A DNA stretch of 64,000 bases, taken from the NCBI RefSeq assembly GCF_030680395.1, contig NZ_JAUXVR010000009.1, positions 103,931 to 167,930 on the forward strand, read 5' to 3'. The stretch comes from Methylobacter sp. GTDB lineage: Bacteria > Pseudomonadota > Gammaproteobacteria > Methylococcales > Methylomonadaceae. Below, one piece after another: positions 41,809 through 51,824 of the stretch. Every line of letters begins with the position of its first letter. Position 1 is the first letter of the stretch. Both the position numbers and the translations under genes were made by a program. The notes beneath the pieces were generated by a model. That model saw nothing but the letters and a program-made list of their open reading frames with translations. It had not been told where the DNA came from and did no database searches.

Positions 41809-44532
41809 TCAGCTTAATTGACCGTGACACTGCTTAAACTTCTTGCCTGAACCGCAAGGGCATGGATCATTGCGGCCCACTTTATTGCCATCTCTGATAA
41901 ATGGCTGTTCTACAGTAGCAACTTCTTCCTGTTCTGGCGCAAGTAACGACTCTTCATAAGCGTCCAAAGCCGGTGCCTGTGCATGCTCAAAATGCATTTC
42001 CTTGGGCGCTTGCATTTGCTCATCAATAGCGTGAACGTCTTCTTCCTGTCTGACCTGAACTTTAAACAGAATCCCTATCACTTCATACTTGATATGCTCA
42101 AGCAGACTGGTAAACATTTCAAATGCTTCGCGCTTGTATTCCTGTTTGGGGTCTTTTTGCGCATAACCTCTAAAATGTATGCCCTGACGCAAGTAATCCA
42201 TCGCCGCCAGATGTTCTTTCCAGCTGTTGTCGAGTACTTGCAGCATCACTGATTTTTCAAAATGCCGCAACACTTCCCTAGACATTTGTTGTTCTTTGTC
42301 TTTATGGTTTTGTTCCAGAATTCCGATAATGCGTTTACGCAATGATTCTTCCTGCAACGAGTGATCTTCAGCCAGCATTTTACGCACCGGAATTTCAACG
42401 TTAAATTCCTGATGCAAATGCTCTTCCAGCCCCTTGGTGTCCCACTGTTCAACCATAGTTTTTGGCGGAATATACTGGGTAATTACATTATTAACTACAT
42501 CTTCACGTATCGCGGTAATAATGTCGGATATTTCCTCTGCCGCCATCAACTCATTACGCTGCGCATAGACAACTTTACGTTGATCATTGGCAACATCGTC
42601 ATAAGCAAGGATTTCTTTACGCACATCGAAATTGCGGCCTTCAACCTTGCGCTGAGCGCTTTCAATAGAGCGGGTTACCCAAGGATGTTCAATGGCTTCA
42701 CCATTACCCATACCTAATTTCTGCATTAAACTCGCAACGCGATCCGACGCAAAAATACGCATTAAATCATCTTGCAGCGACAGATAGAAACGGGTTGAAC
42801 CGGGATCGCCCTGACGACCCGACCGGCCTCTTAACTGATTGTCGATACGACGCGATTCATGACGTTCCGAACCAATGACATGCAAACCGCCGGTGGCGAT
42901 AACCTGCTCGTGTCTGTCCAACCAAGCGCCACGCACTTGATCCTTATCGGCCTCACCGGCATCTTCGCCTAATGCCGCCAGTTCCGCGTCCAGATTACCG
43001 CCGAGCACAATATCGGTACCCCGTCCCGCCATGTTGGTCGCGATAGTCACCGCTCCCGGCATACCGGCCTGTTCAATGATATGGGCTTCGCGTTCGTGTT
43101 GCTTGGCGTTAAGCACTTCGTGTTTAATGCCCTGCTTTTGCAATAATGCGGACAGCCGCTCGGAGTTTTCAATCGATGTGGTTCCCACCAATACCGGTTG
43201 TCCTCGGCTAACGCACTCTTTAATATCATCGGCAACGGCGATGTATTTCTCGTCGGTGGTCAGGAAGACTACGTCGCCAAAATCCTTGCGGATCATGTTG
43301 CGATGCGTAGGAATAACCACAACCTCAAGGCCGTAAATCTTGTTCAGTTCGAATGCTTCGGTATCCGCAGTACCGGTCATACCGGACAGTTTTTCATATA
43401 AGCGGAAATAGTTCTGGAAAGTAATCGAGGCCAGCGTCTGGTTTTCATTTTGAATGGCGACATTCTCTTTCGCTTCAATCGCCTGATGCAATCCTTCAGA
43501 CCAGCGCCGTCCCGGCATAACCCGGCCGGTAAATTCATCGACGATAATCACTTCATTATTGGCAACGATATAATCGACATCTTTTTTGAATAAAACATGA
43601 CCCCGCAATGAAGCGGTCAGATAATGCATCAAGCGAATATTGGTCGCGTCATACAAGCTGCTTCCTTCCGCCATCAAGCCATGTTCGACCATTAAACGCT
43701 CAACCCGTTCGTGGCCTTCTTCGGTCAGATACAACTGGCGTACTTTTTCATCGACTGAATAGTCACCCGGTTCGCCTTCTTTTTCCTGTTTGGTCAGGAA
43801 AGGGATGATCTTATTGACTTTGATATATATTTCGGTGCTTTCTTCGGTAGGTCCGGAAATAATCAGCGGCGTTCTCGCCTCATCGATAAGAATCGAATCA
43901 ACCTCATCAACAATAGCAAAACTTAAATCCCTCTGGACTTTCTGCTCCAGGCTAAAAGCCATATTGTCGCGTAGATAATCAAACCCGAATTCGTTATTGG
44001 TGCCGTAAGTAATGTCTGACGCATAAGCTTCGCGCCGTGCTTCACTGTCCATCTGACTGATAATCACGCCGGTCGACAAACCCAAGAAACCGTAAAGCCT
44101 GCCCATCCATTCGGAGTCGCGCTTGGCCAGATAGTCATTAACCGTAACGACATGCACGCCGCGCCTTGGCAAGGCGTTCAAATAGGCCGCCAGAGTTGCC
44201 ATCAGGGTCTTACCTTCACCGGTTTTCATTTCGGCAATTTTGCCGTCATGAAGGATCATGCCGCCGATCAATTGCACATCAAAATGACGCATACCGAAGA
44301 CTCGCGTCGATGCTTCCCTGACTGTTGCAAACGCTTCTGGAAGCAGATTGTCCAGTTTTTCACCTTGCGCCAGACGATCACGAAATTCCTGCGTTTTTGC
44401 TTTTAACGCATCATCAGATAATTTCTCGTAATCAGAAGCCAGAGCATTGATCTTTTTGACCAATGATCTTTTCTTCTTTATCAGCCTGTCATTACGGCTC
44501 CCTATAACAAATCTAACCAACTTACCCAGCAT
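41809..44532 (-). CDS. secA: Preprotein translocase ATPase SecA
   Basis: The 907-residue protein is full length. Walker A is TGEGKT (104-109), the DEAD-like box is [19 protein letters not shown], and the second motor domain includes [13 protein letters not shown] and [17 protein letters not shown]. The C-terminal zinc site is [17 protein letters not shown]. It drives Sec-dependent export at SecYEG. It is divergent from hypF with a 98-base gap that should contain both promoters. Confidence 0.97.
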   Translation of the reverse strand: MLGKLVRFVIGSRNDRLIKKKRSLVKKINALASDYEKLSDDALKAKTQEFRDRLAQGEKLDNLLPEAFATVREASTRVFGMRHFDVQLIGGMILHDGKIAEMKTGEGKTLMATLAAYLNALPRRGVHVVTVNDYLAKRDSEWMGRLYGFLGLSTGVIISQMDSEARREAYASDITYGTNNEFGFDYLRDNMAFSLEQKVQRDLSFAIVDEVDSILIDEARTPLIISGPTEESTEIYIKVNKIIPFLTKQEKEGEPGDYSVDEKVRQLYLTEEGHERVERLMVEHGLMAEGSSLYDATNIRLMHYLTASLRGHVLFKKDVDYIVANNEVIIVDEFTGRVMPGRRWSEGLHQAIEAKENVAIQNENQTLASITFQNYFRLYEKLSGMTGTADTEAFELNKIYGLEVVVIPTHRNMIRKDFGDVVFLTTDEKYIAVADDIKECVSRGQPVLVGTTSIENSERLSALLQKQGIKHEVLNAKQHEREAHIIEQAGMPGAVTIATNMAGRGTDIVLGGNLDAELAALGEDAGEADKDQVRGAWLDRHEQVIATGGLHVIGSERHESRRIDNQLRGRSGRQGDPGSTRFYLSLQDDLMRIFASDRVASLMQKLGMGNGEAIEHPWVTRSIESAQRKVEGRNFDVRKEILAYDDVANDQRKVVYAQRNELMAAEEISDIITAIREDVVNNVITQYIPPKTMVEQWDTKGLEEHLHQEFNVEIPVRKMLAEDHSLQEESLRKRIIGILEQNHKDKEQQMSREVLRHFEKSVMLQVLDNSWKEHLAAMDYLRQGIHFRGYAQKDPKQEYKREAFEMFTSLLEHIKYEVIGILFKVQVRQEEDVHAIDEQMQAPKEMHFEHAQAPALDAYEESLLAPEQEEVATVEQPFIRDGNKVGRNDPCPCGSGKKFKQCHGQLS

Positions 44533-44630
44533 GTTTTTTTCCGGTATGAATTTAGTAAATGATTGAATAAAACCATGAGATTATATACTGTCTACTGTTT
44601 TAGTGACAGTTAAAAACACTCTTTATCCCC

Positions 44631-47045
44631 TTGACAAAAGGCTTCAATATTAACAAAGAGCACTTAAAAATCACTATCAAAGGTTTCGTTCAGGGACTTG
44701 GCTTTCGCCCGTTTATTGTTCGCCTTGCCCGGCAACACCAACAAAAAGGCTGGATTGCCAACACCAACAGCGGCGTAACTATCGACATTGAAGGCCTGCC
44801 CGAACACCAGCAAGACTTTATTGACGGCCTGAATAATCAACTGCCGCCTTTTGCAAAAATCGACTCACTAACCATAATCCAATTGCCTCAAGCCGACTTT
44901 GATGATTTCCGGATTAAAGCCAGCACGGCTGACGGCACACAATCCGCCTTTGTTCTGCCCGACATAGCCACCTGCCCTGATTGTATCAGTGATATTTCCG
45001 ATCCTACCAGCCGTTATTATCACTACCCGTTTACCAGCTGTTGCCATTGCGGACCACGCTACAGCATTATGACCCGGCAACCTTATGATCGCAGCCGAAC
45101 CGGCATGGCGGCATTCACTATCTGCCGCGACTGCGGACAGGACTACCAAGCTATAGATAACCGGCGGTTTCACGCCCAAACTATCGCCTGCCCAAACTGC
45201 GGCCCCGGCTTAAGCTTGCTTGATGAATCGGGAAACCTGTTAGCCGAAAAACACGACGCACTGCGTGCCGCAATCGGTCAGTTACGCGCCGGAAAAATTG
45301 TTGCCGTTAAAGGTATAGGCGGCTATCAATTATTGGCCGATGCCACAAATCAGCAAGCTGTCGAACGCCTTAGACTGCGCAAGCATCGCCCGCAAAAGCC
45401 CTTTGCACTGATGGTCGCCAATCTGGCGACTGCGCAACAGCTTTGCATGATCGGCGCACTTGAACAACAAGCACTGAGTTCTGCGGCCGCACCCATTGTG
45501 CTGTTAAACCACCGTGATAGTGGCGAAGAATTGATTAACCCCGAGGCCAATAAATTCGCCCCCGCATCTGCGGTTGCACCCGGCAGCAACCTGCTCGGCA
45601 TCATGCTGCCTTATTCGCCGCTGCACCACCTTTTACTTAATAAAGACATCGTCGCGAAACCGCTCTACATGCTGGTCGCAACCAGCGGCAACCGCCAGAA
45701 TGAACCCATATGCATCACCGAGCGCCAGGCATTAACAAGACTTGCCGGCATTGCCGATTATTTCCTAACCCATAACCGACCCATCCTCCGTCCGCTCGAT
45801 GATTCTGTCGTCCGGTTCATCAACGGCAAAATCACCGTATTGCGCAGAGCCAGAGGCTACACCCCCCTACCCATTACCTTAAAAACAGCAATACCCGACA
45901 CACTGGCCGTAGGCGGTCAGTTAAAAAACACTATCGCTATCAGTCATGGGCCGCATATCATTCTGAGCCAGCATCTGGGGGATCTTGATTCAGAAGCAAC
46001 TCAGCAACAGTTCCAATCTACCCTAACAGACTTACAGGATTTTTATCAAACCGCCCCGACACGCATCATGCACGACCTGCATAGCGGCTATGTCAGCAGC
46101 CGGTTTGCAGCCAATTCAGGCACGCAAACCGGGCCTGTACAACATCACTATGCTCATACCCTATCCTGCATGGCCGAACACGGCCTAGAACCGCCTGCAT
46201 TAGGCATTTCCTGGGATGGCTCGGGACTGGGCACCGACAACACACTGTGGGGCGGCGAGTTTTTGCTTATTAACCGGCAAGGCTTTGAGCGCTACGCCCA
46301 CTTTGCCCCGTTTTCATTGCCCGGCGGACATAAAGCCATACAGGAACCCAGGCGCGCGGCACTAGGCCTGCTTTACGAAATCGTTGCCGACGATTGCATG
46401 GATGCAGGAGGTAGAGCATCGCAGGGAGCGGCTGCCGAAGTAGAATCACGTCTGGAACAGCGATCGAGAGCAATGCATGGAGCAATTGCCGACAGCGTCT
46501 TTGATCGCAAAGACCTGCCCTTTTCCGCGCAGGAATTAAAATTATTACAATCGGCCTTAACCCGCCAACTCAACTGTCCACGCACCACCAGCGTCGGGCG
46601 CCTATTTGATGCGGTCGCCAGCTTGCTGGGACTATGCCATATCAATCACTATGAAGGCCAAGCGGCAATGGCACTGGAAATGAGCGCGGCATCAAGCGCA
46701 TCCGGCCAACATTATGACTTCCACCTCAAGCACGAAACAGTCATCGTTATCGACTGGAAAATTACTCTGAAACAGCTCTTGGACGATATACCGCACAACC
46801 CGGTTGAATTAATCGCCTGCAAGTTTCACAACACCTTGGCCGAAATCATATTGGCCATAGCCCGGCGAGCCGGGCAAAAAACAGTTATCCTGAGCGGCGG
46901 CTGCTTTCAAAATGCTTATCTCACGACAAACGCAGCCAAGAGACTAAAGAGCTCGGGCTTTGAGGTATACTGCAATGAAAAGATTCCCCCAAACGACGGC
47001 GGACTGGCTCTTGGTCAGTTGTATGCCGCAAAATATATAGGATAA
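44631..47045 (+). CDS. hypF: Hydrogenase maturation carbamoyltransferase HypF
   Basis: The ORF starts at TTG 44631, giving 804 residues. In order: acylphosphatase domain (GFVQGLGFRPFIVRLA), two zinc fingers (CPDC with CCHCGPRYS; CRDC with CPNCGP), a YrdC-like domain (about 205-390, KGIGGYQLLADATN), and a Kae1-like carbamoyltransferase domain (about 500-804, VQHHYAHTLSCMAEHG, ILSGGCFQNAYLTTNA). It makes the thiocyanate/cyanide precursor for [NiFe] hydrogenase with HypE. Residues about 588-622 (DAGGRASQGAAAEVES and onward) are an insertion encoded by an interspersed repeat. Confidence 0.93.
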   Translation: MTKGFNINKEHLKITIKGFVQGLGFRPFIVRLARQHQQKGWIANTNSGVTIDIEGLPEHQQDFIDGLNNQLPPFAKIDSLTIIQLPQADFDDFRIKASTADGTQSAFVLPDIATCPDCISDISDPTSRYYHYPFTSCCHCGPRYSIMTRQPYDRSRTGMAAFTICRDCGQDYQAIDNRRFHAQTIACPNCGPGLSLLDESGNLLAEKHDALRAAIGQLRAGKIVAVKGIGGYQLLADATNQQAVERLRLRKHRPQKPFALMVANLATAQQLCMIGALEQQALSSAAAPIVLLNHRDSGEELINPEANKFAPASAVAPGSNLLGIMLPYSPLHHLLLNKDIVAKPLYMLVATSGNRQNEPICITERQALTRLAGIADYFLTHNRPILRPLDDSVVRFINGKITVLRRARGYTPLPITLKTAIPDTLAVGGQLKNTIAISHGPHIILSQHLGDLDSEATQQQFQSTLTDLQDFYQTAPTRIMHDLHSGYVSSRFAANSGTQTGPVQHHYAHTLSCMAEHGLEPPALGISWDGSGLGTDNTLWGGEFLLINRQGFERYAHFAPFSLPGGHKAIQEPRRAALGLLYEIVADDCMDAGGRASQGAAAEVESRLEQRSRAMHGAIADSVFDRKDLPFSAQELKLLQSALTRQLNCPRTTSVGRLFDAVASLLGLCHINHYEGQAAMALEMSAASSASGQHYDFHLKHETVIVIDWKITLKQLLDDIPHNPVELIACKFHNTLAEIILAIARRAGQKTVILSGGCFQNAYLTTNAAKRLKSSGFEVYCNEKIPPNDGGLALGQLYAAKYIG
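46391..46500. repeat. Interspersed repeat inside hypF
   Basis: 46400-46438 matches the intergenic copies at 5351-5389 and 39069-39105 (GGATGCAGGAGGTAGAGCAT and GCAGGGAGCGGCTGCCGA). A second, shorter match (gcatggagcaattgccga) is at 46474-46492. The insertion keeps the reading frame. Confidence 0.75.
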
Positions 47046-47048
47046 CTT

Positions 47049-47294
47049 ATGTGCCTGGCCATACCCGGACAAATTATCAGCTTGTCTGACCACAGCGATT
47101 CTCTGGCGCGTACCGGGCGCGTTAACTTTTCCGGCATCAGCAAAGACATCAGCCTGGCCTACGTGCCTGAAGCCAAAATCAACGATTATGTCATCGTTCA
47201 TGCAGGTTTCGCCCTCTCCATTCTGGATGAAACAGAAGCTAAGGCCAGCCTGCAAGCGTTCCAGGATTTAGCGGATTTCGAGTCTACGTTATGA
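47049..47294 (+). CDS. hypC: Hydrogenase maturation chaperone HypC
   Basis: The 81-residue protein begins MCLAIPGQI, the HypC hallmark with the essential Cys2, and continues with a small beta-barrel (YVIVHAGFALSILDE). It carries the Fe(CN)2CO unit with HypD to the hydrogenase large subunit. It starts three bases after the hypF stop. Confidence 0.96.
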   Translation: MCLAIPGQIISLSDHSDSLARTGRVNFSGISKDISLAYVPEAKINDYVIVHAGFALSILDETEAKASLQAFQDLADFESTL

Positions 47295-47352
47295 CAAATT
47301 TGCCCGGAACAACCAACAGAGCACCACGAGGCGCTGAACAGGAGAGTCGTAC

Positions 47353-48447
47353 ATGAATTATCTGGACGAATTTCGCGATCCGGCAACCGCAAAGAAAATA
47401 ATCGCCGCGATAAAATCCATCACCACACAGCCATGGAACATCATGGAAGTCTGCGGAGGCCAGACCCATAGCATTATTAAATATGGCATTGATCAGTTGC
47501 TGCCTGATGAAATCAACCTGATCCACGGCCCCGGCTGTCCGGTTTGCGTTACGCCGCTAGCTTATATCGATAAGGCGCTGGCGATTGCCGCGCAACCTGA
47601 GGTGATTTTCTGTTCTTTTGGTGACATGCTGCGCGTCCCCGGTTCGCATCATGATTTACTCAGCCTGAAAGCACAAGGCGCCGATATCCGTATCGTTTAT
47701 TCGCCGCTGGATGCGCTGAGTCTCGCCAAGACCCATCCCGACAAACAGGTGGTCTTTTTCGGGGTAGGCTTTGAAACCACCGCCCCGACCACGGCCTTAG
47801 CCGCTTATCAGGCCAAACAACAAAAGCTGAACAACTTTTCGCTGCTGATTTGCCACGTCCGCGTGCCGCCAGTGATACAGGCGCTGCTCGATTCGCCCGG
47901 CACTCAGGTACAGGGTTTTTTGGGCGCAGGCCATGTCTGCTCGATTATGGGTTACCACGAATATCTGCCGCTATCCGCACAACATAAAATCCCTATCGTT
48001 ATCACAGGTTTTGAACCGGTCGATATTCTGCACGGGCTGTATCTGTGCATCAAACAACTGGAAGAAAAGCGTTACCAGGTTGAAAACGAATACAGCCGCG
48101 TGGTTAAGGAGCAAGGCAATCAGCCCGCGCAACAGCTGATAAGCCAAGTATTTGATATCGTCAATCAAAGCTGGCGCGGCTTGGGCGAAATCGCCGCCAG
48201 CGGTCTGGCACTCAATGCCGAATACAACGACTGGAATGCCGAGCAGCGCTTTGCAGTCACCGCCATTAACACGCAGGAGCCTGCCGCCTGCCGTAGCGGG
48301 GAAGTGTTACAAGGCTTGATCAAACCCGCGCAATGCGCTGAATTCGGCACGACTTGCACCCCCGAACACCCGCTGGGCGCCACCATGGTTTCCTCCGAAG
48401 GTGCGTGCGCCGCTTATTACCGCTACCGTCGCCATCAACATGTCTGA
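47353..48447 (+). CDS. hypD: Hydrogenase maturation protein HypD
   Basis: The 364-residue protein contains the HypD blocks [41 protein letters not shown] and [14 protein letters not shown], and a C-terminal Cys region that binds a [4Fe-4S] cluster. It is the scaffold on which CN and CO are attached to iron. Its end overlaps the start of hypE by eight bases. Confidence 0.96.
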   Translation: MNYLDEFRDPATAKKIIAAIKSITTQPWNIMEVCGGQTHSIIKYGIDQLLPDEINLIHGPGCPVCVTPLAYIDKALAIAAQPEVIFCSFGDMLRVPGSHHDLLSLKAQGADIRIVYSPLDALSLAKTHPDKQVVFFGVGFETTAPTTALAAYQAKQQKLNNFSLLICHVRVPPVIQALLDSPGTQVQGFLGAGHVCSIMGYHEYLPLSAQHKIPIVITGFEPVDILHGLYLCIKQLEEKRYQVENEYSRVVKEQGNQPAQQLISQVFDIVNQSWRGLGEIAASGLALNAEYNDWNAEQRFAVTAINTQEPAACRSGEVLQGLIKPAQCAEFGTTCTPEHPLGATMVSSEGACAAYYRYRRHQHV

Positions 48448-49486
48448 TTTAAAACTGAACTGTCCCCTGCCCTTGCAATACGAGCAAATCGTCATGGCTC
48501 ATGGCGGCGGCGGCCGCCTGATGCAGCAATTGCTGGACAGGATTATCCAACCGGTATTTAGCAACCCCCTGCTAAACCAGAAACACGACAGCGCTGTGTT
48601 AAACATCAACGGCTCCAAGTTGGCCTTCACCACCGATTCCTATGTGGTCAAGCCGCTGTTTTTTTCCGGCGGCGACATCGGCAAGATGGCGGTATGCGGG
48701 ACGCTGAACGATTTGGCCATGAGCGGCGCCTTACCGTTATATCTGAGTTGCGCACTGATTATTGAAGAAGGTTTCGCAATTAAAGACCTGCAACGCATCG
48801 TCGAATCCATGCAGCACACTGCGCAACAGGCCGGAGTGTCGATAGTGACCGGCGACACCAAAGTGGTCGATCATGGTAGCGGCGACGGCGTTTATATCAA
48901 TACCGCGGGCATCGGAATCATCGACGCAAACGTCAATGTTTCACCCGCCAACATTCAAGTCGGCGACAGCATTATCATTAACAGCGATATAGCGCGGCAC
49001 GGCATTGCGATCATGCTTGAGCGCGAAGGCATGAACTTTGACAGCAGCATAGCCAGCGACTGCGCCGACCTGTCCGGCCTGGTTCTGGATTTGCTTCAAA
49101 ACGGCATTGAAATCCACTGCATGCGCGATTTAACGCGCGGCGGCTTGGCCAGTGGCCTGATAGAACTGGCCGCCACTTCGCACCATGCTATCGAAATCAA
49201 CGAAACGGCATTGCCGATACATCAGGATGTCAGCAGCGCCTGTGAAATTTTAGGCTTTGATCCGCTGTACATCGCCAACGAGGGTTGTTTTGCGCTGTTT
49301 GTACCCGAAGCGCAAACCGCACAAACCCTGAGTGCACTACACCGACATCCATTGGGCAAACAGGCCTGTCAAATCGGCAAAGTTAAAGCGACACACCCGA
49401 GAGGCACGGTTACCCTGCAAACGGCAATGGGCATCAGCCGGGTTCTGGATTTACTGAGCGGAGAACAGTTACCGAGAATATGCTGA
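48440..49486 (+). CDS. hypE: Hydrogenase maturation protein HypE
   Basis: I choose ATG 48440 ([11 protein letters not shown]), overlapping the hypD stop; 348 residues. The PurM-like ATP site [13 protein letters not shown] is near the start, and the protein ends PRIC, whose C-terminal Cys is thiocarbamoylated by HypF and dehydrated to thiocyanate. HypA and HypB and hydrogenase structural genes are not in the window. Confidence 0.95.
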   Translation: MSDLKLNCPLPLQYEQIVMAHGGGGRLMQQLLDRIIQPVFSNPLLNQKHDSAVLNINGSKLAFTTDSYVVKPLFFSGGDIGKMAVCGTLNDLAMSGALPLYLSCALIIEEGFAIKDLQRIVESMQHTAQQAGVSIVTGDTKVVDHGSGDGVYINTAGIGIIDANVNVSPANIQVGDSIIINSDIARHGIAIMLEREGMNFDSSIASDCADLSGLVLDLLQNGIEIHCMRDLTRGGLASGLIELAATSHHAIEINETALPIHQDVSSACEILGFDPLYIANEGCFALFVPEAQTAQTLSALHRHPLGKQACQIGKVKATHPRGTVTLQTAMGISRVLDLLSGEQLPRIC

Positions 49487-50092
49487 TTAATCTTGAATGG
49501 TGCCCACAGTCCTGCAGGCTCGAATAAGCTGGTTTGAACGGCAGCGAAAACCGGCTTTCCTGGTAAACGTTGCGCGCAACGCAAGGATTCCGGGTGAATA
49601 TCGATCAGCATAAACACCACCTGCTGCGCTGAAAATACCGCCACAAGGGGCAAAAGAGCCACAACCGGCTACTGGACTCGTACCGGACGATCGTCGGGCG
49701 ACGCATCCTGCACTGCTGCCAGCACCTTTAATAAAAGCGGCGCTACGGAATACTTCGCGAGGAGCACAAAGGGCCGCCCACCAAGGGCGAAAACGCCTTG
49801 CCGCTATCGAGCAGGATTGTCCCTCGCCCAAATTTACCTCCGACTCCAGCTTCAAAATCGTGCGTTTTTCAAGAAAAACTCTTAAATCACTAATACGCGG
49901 ACTCAAGTCAGCCAGGTTTTTTTCAGGATCGAGAATACCTTGCGCTATTCTCTTGAGGTTTTCTATACCCTGCTTGTTCATTAGTACCCGAACCATTCAG
50001 TGGCGGGATAACGTGTTCTGGCGAGAGCGTCATCAATAACCTCTTTTAAAATATAACGGCAAAAGTTGTCTGATTCGCTTACTGACAGGCAT
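49487..50092. other. Intergenic stretch with one doubtful 169-codon frame
   Basis: A minus-strand frame spans 49487-49996. Its first 55 residues from 49981 (MNKQGIENLKRIAQGILDPE and onward) have normal protein composition. The rest is rich in Gly, Ala, Ser, Arg and Cys, as antisense or non-coding frames in GC-rich DNA are. It could be a gene remnant fused to non-coding DNA. There is no good ribosome binding site. I do not support it as a gene. Confidence 0.25.
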
Positions 50093-50130
50093 AAAAAAAC
50101 CGTAGCTCCCGAAAGAGCTACGGTTTTTTT
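50093..50130. terminator. Strong bidirectional terminator after the cold-shock gene
   Basis: AAAAAAACCGTAGCTC and GAGCTACGGTTTTTTT form a nearly perfect stem with a short loop (ccgaaa). It lies nine bases after the end of the cold-shock gene on the minus strand. Confidence 0.9.
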
Positions 50131-50138
50131 GTACGCAA

Positions 50139-50339
50139 TTAGATGAGTGTTACTTCTTCTGCTTGCGGACCTTTTTGTCCTTGAGTGACAGTAAACTGTA
50201 CTTTCTGCCCTTCATCAAGAGATTTAAAGCCTGAGCTGTTAATGTTACGAAAGTGAACAAAAACATCCGGGCCATTTTCTTGCTGAATAAAACCAAAGCC
50301 TTTTTCAGCGTTAAACCATTTAACTGTACCTGTAGTCAT
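50139..50339 (-). CDS. Cold-shock domain protein (CspA family)
   Basis: The 66-residue protein has RNP1 KGFGFI and RNP2 DVFVHF in the usual spacing ([26 protein letters not shown]). It binds single-stranded RNA or DNA and acts as an RNA chaperone. The upstream AT-rich region to about 50500 could give a long 5' leader as in other csp genes, but I could not place the promoter. Confidence 0.95.
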   Translation of the reverse strand: MTTGTVKWFNAEKGFGFIQQENGPDVFVHFRNINSSGFKSLDEGQKVQFTVTQGQKGPQAEEVTLI

Positions 50340-50768
50340 TTAGTGTAATCCTATTTGTAGTAATTGAAGCCTTATTAAAGGCTGATGGAGCTGGGAAATT
50401 AGAGAATTACTTAATGATAACAGGACGAACAATTACATGAAGAACTTCGTAAAGATAAGCATAACGGTAAAACTATTTCAAGCTGAGCGCATTCTATAGA
50501 CACCCTCTGGTAATGTCAAGCCTGCTCTTTCAGTTTCCCGATGCCTTGGCGCCAATGGCATATAACTTAAAAAAGCCAAGTTTATGAGCAATATTAAAAA
50601 CAATCCGGACGATTATCCTTAATTAAAGATTGACACGATTAACTGATAAACGTATTCAACGCCGAATGACAACTCTCACTTTAAATTTTAACCTTTTACA
50701 TTACTTATATGAATGGTTTGTGAATTTAATGCATCAAATAAGGAAACAATCCATCTACTCTCGGTGCT

Positions 50769-50798
50769 ATTGTCAACAATAGCGTCCTTAACTATAGT
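50769..50798 (+). promoter_or_regulatory. Promoter with palindrome for the second small membrane protein gene
   Basis: ATTGTCAACAAT (50769-50780) overlaps TTGTCA (50770-50775), which is 17 bases from TATAGT (50793-50798). The boxes are the same as at 721-750, and only part of the spacer is conserved. An upstream segment, aggaaacaatccat, is also shared by both loci. The rest of 50340-50768 holds no gene I can support. Confidence 0.65.
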
Positions 50799-50844
50799 TA
50801 AGTCGTAATTTAAAAAACTTTCAACTTTATACGAGGATTTACTC

Positions 50845-51018
50845 ATGAACGATTTTTACAAAGACATTTTAACCGGAACGGTATTTATAACAGGCCTATT
50901 GGGCTTTATTTCCGGTGAATTCATCATCTCATCCGCACTATTCGCCACTTCAGCTATTGCCAGCAACATTAACCTGAACCGTAAAAGAGGTAAAGCCGGA
51001 CAATTGTCATGCGAATGA
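50845..51018 (+). CDS. Small membrane protein, 57 aa (copy 2 of 2)
   Basis: ATG 50845 is preceded by ACGAGGA and the frame ends at TGA 51018. The protein starts MNDFYKDILTGTVF, has the same hydrophobic segment GLLGFISGEFIISSALFA as copy 1, and ends in a basic tail (NLNRKRGKAGQ). Differences between the copies are mostly conservative and many are at third codon positions, as expected under selection on the protein. It is flanked by its own promoter and terminator, so it is a single-gene unit. Function unknown. Confidence 0.7.
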   Translation: MNDFYKDILTGTVFITGLLGFISGEFIISSALFATSAIASNINLNRKRGKAGQLSCE

Positions 51019-51048
51019 CCTACCTTGACTGCTTAATCATGCAACTTG

Positions 51049-51083
51049 AAGACTTTCAAGGCTTAACGGCCTTGAAAGTCTTT
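51049..51083 (+). terminator. Rho-independent terminator of small membrane protein gene 2
   Basis: AAGACTTTCAAGGC and GCCTTGAAAGTCTT pair fully, followed by TTT. It corresponds to the hairpin at 1004-1043. Confidence 0.85.
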
Positions 51084-51597
51084 TAAGCTTCTTTTACTGC
51101 ACACTTCGCTTTAGCCCTACCGAGTTATTACTGCGACTTCCGTCGAAATTCACCCCCGTTACATCATCTGCCTCAACCAAATCTAAAATCAGCCTTGATA
51201 TACATCCATAGTCAGGATGATAAACATACCGGAATACTTTAGAAGCCTAAAAGCCGATTAACCGCTTTATAGTAAAAGCTTGTTACCGGAACAGTAACTG
51301 TGCGCATATGCTTGCTATCTTAATGTTAAATATTTACTCACCAACAGCCGAATACCCGCCCAAAATCATTCATCTTTATACGCGCGGTTTTTGCGAAAAA
51401 ATTTTGCAGTGAAATAAATTTCGAAATGGTGGGTATAGCTGACGTGCCGGAGTTGTTAAGTATATAGCGAGTAGAAATAAATAATTGAAATGGTGATATT
51501 TGAACTGATAAGGCGATTAGCGACGTCTTTCAACCGCCAATTTTCGCCAAATTGTTTTTTGATTTTTTATTTTTTGCTTTAAAATCAATTATTTAAA
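51084..51597. other. Intergenic region without recognisable genes
   Basis: This stretch is AT-rich, with no supported ORF, RNA or mobile element on either strand. It separates the small membrane protein gene from tRNA-Ser. Confidence 0.5.
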
Positions 51598-51685
51598 TGG
51601 CGGAGAGAGAGGGGTTCGAACCCTCGATACGTTGCCGTATACACACTTTCCAGGCGTGCGCCTTCGACCACTCGGCCATCTCTCC
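51598..51685 (-). tRNA. tRNA-Ser (anticodon GGA)
   Basis: The reverse complement gives an 88-base class II tRNA: acceptor GGAGAGA/TCTCTCC, anticodon stem-loop around TGGAAA with GGA, a long variable arm (TATACGGCAACGTA), T loop TTCGAAC, discriminator G and encoded CCA. Confidence 0.96.
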
Positions 51686-51824
51686 TATATTCGGCTTCCC
51701 TAGATCACAGGAAGCCGCTTAGAATAATCGATATTGCGTTAAAGCGCAATGCCCGTTCGCTTACGACTCCACGAACAGGGAGGCAGAGCAACGCACGAAA
51801 CAGTCACCGAAAGCGTCTATGTTG

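Noticed and set aside
46400-46500. The HypF insert as a new protein domain
   Set aside because: The DNA matches intergenic repeats, so insertion of a repeat explains it better.
49487-49996. A 169-aa gene after hypE
   Set aside because: Most of the frame has non-coding-like Gly/Ala/Ser/Arg/Cys composition and no good ribosome binding site; only the first 55 residues look protein-like.
50340-50500. A riboswitch or cold-shock thermosensor in the leader of the cold-shock gene
   Set aside because: The region is AT-rich, but I could not recognise a conserved cold-box or defined structure by eye.
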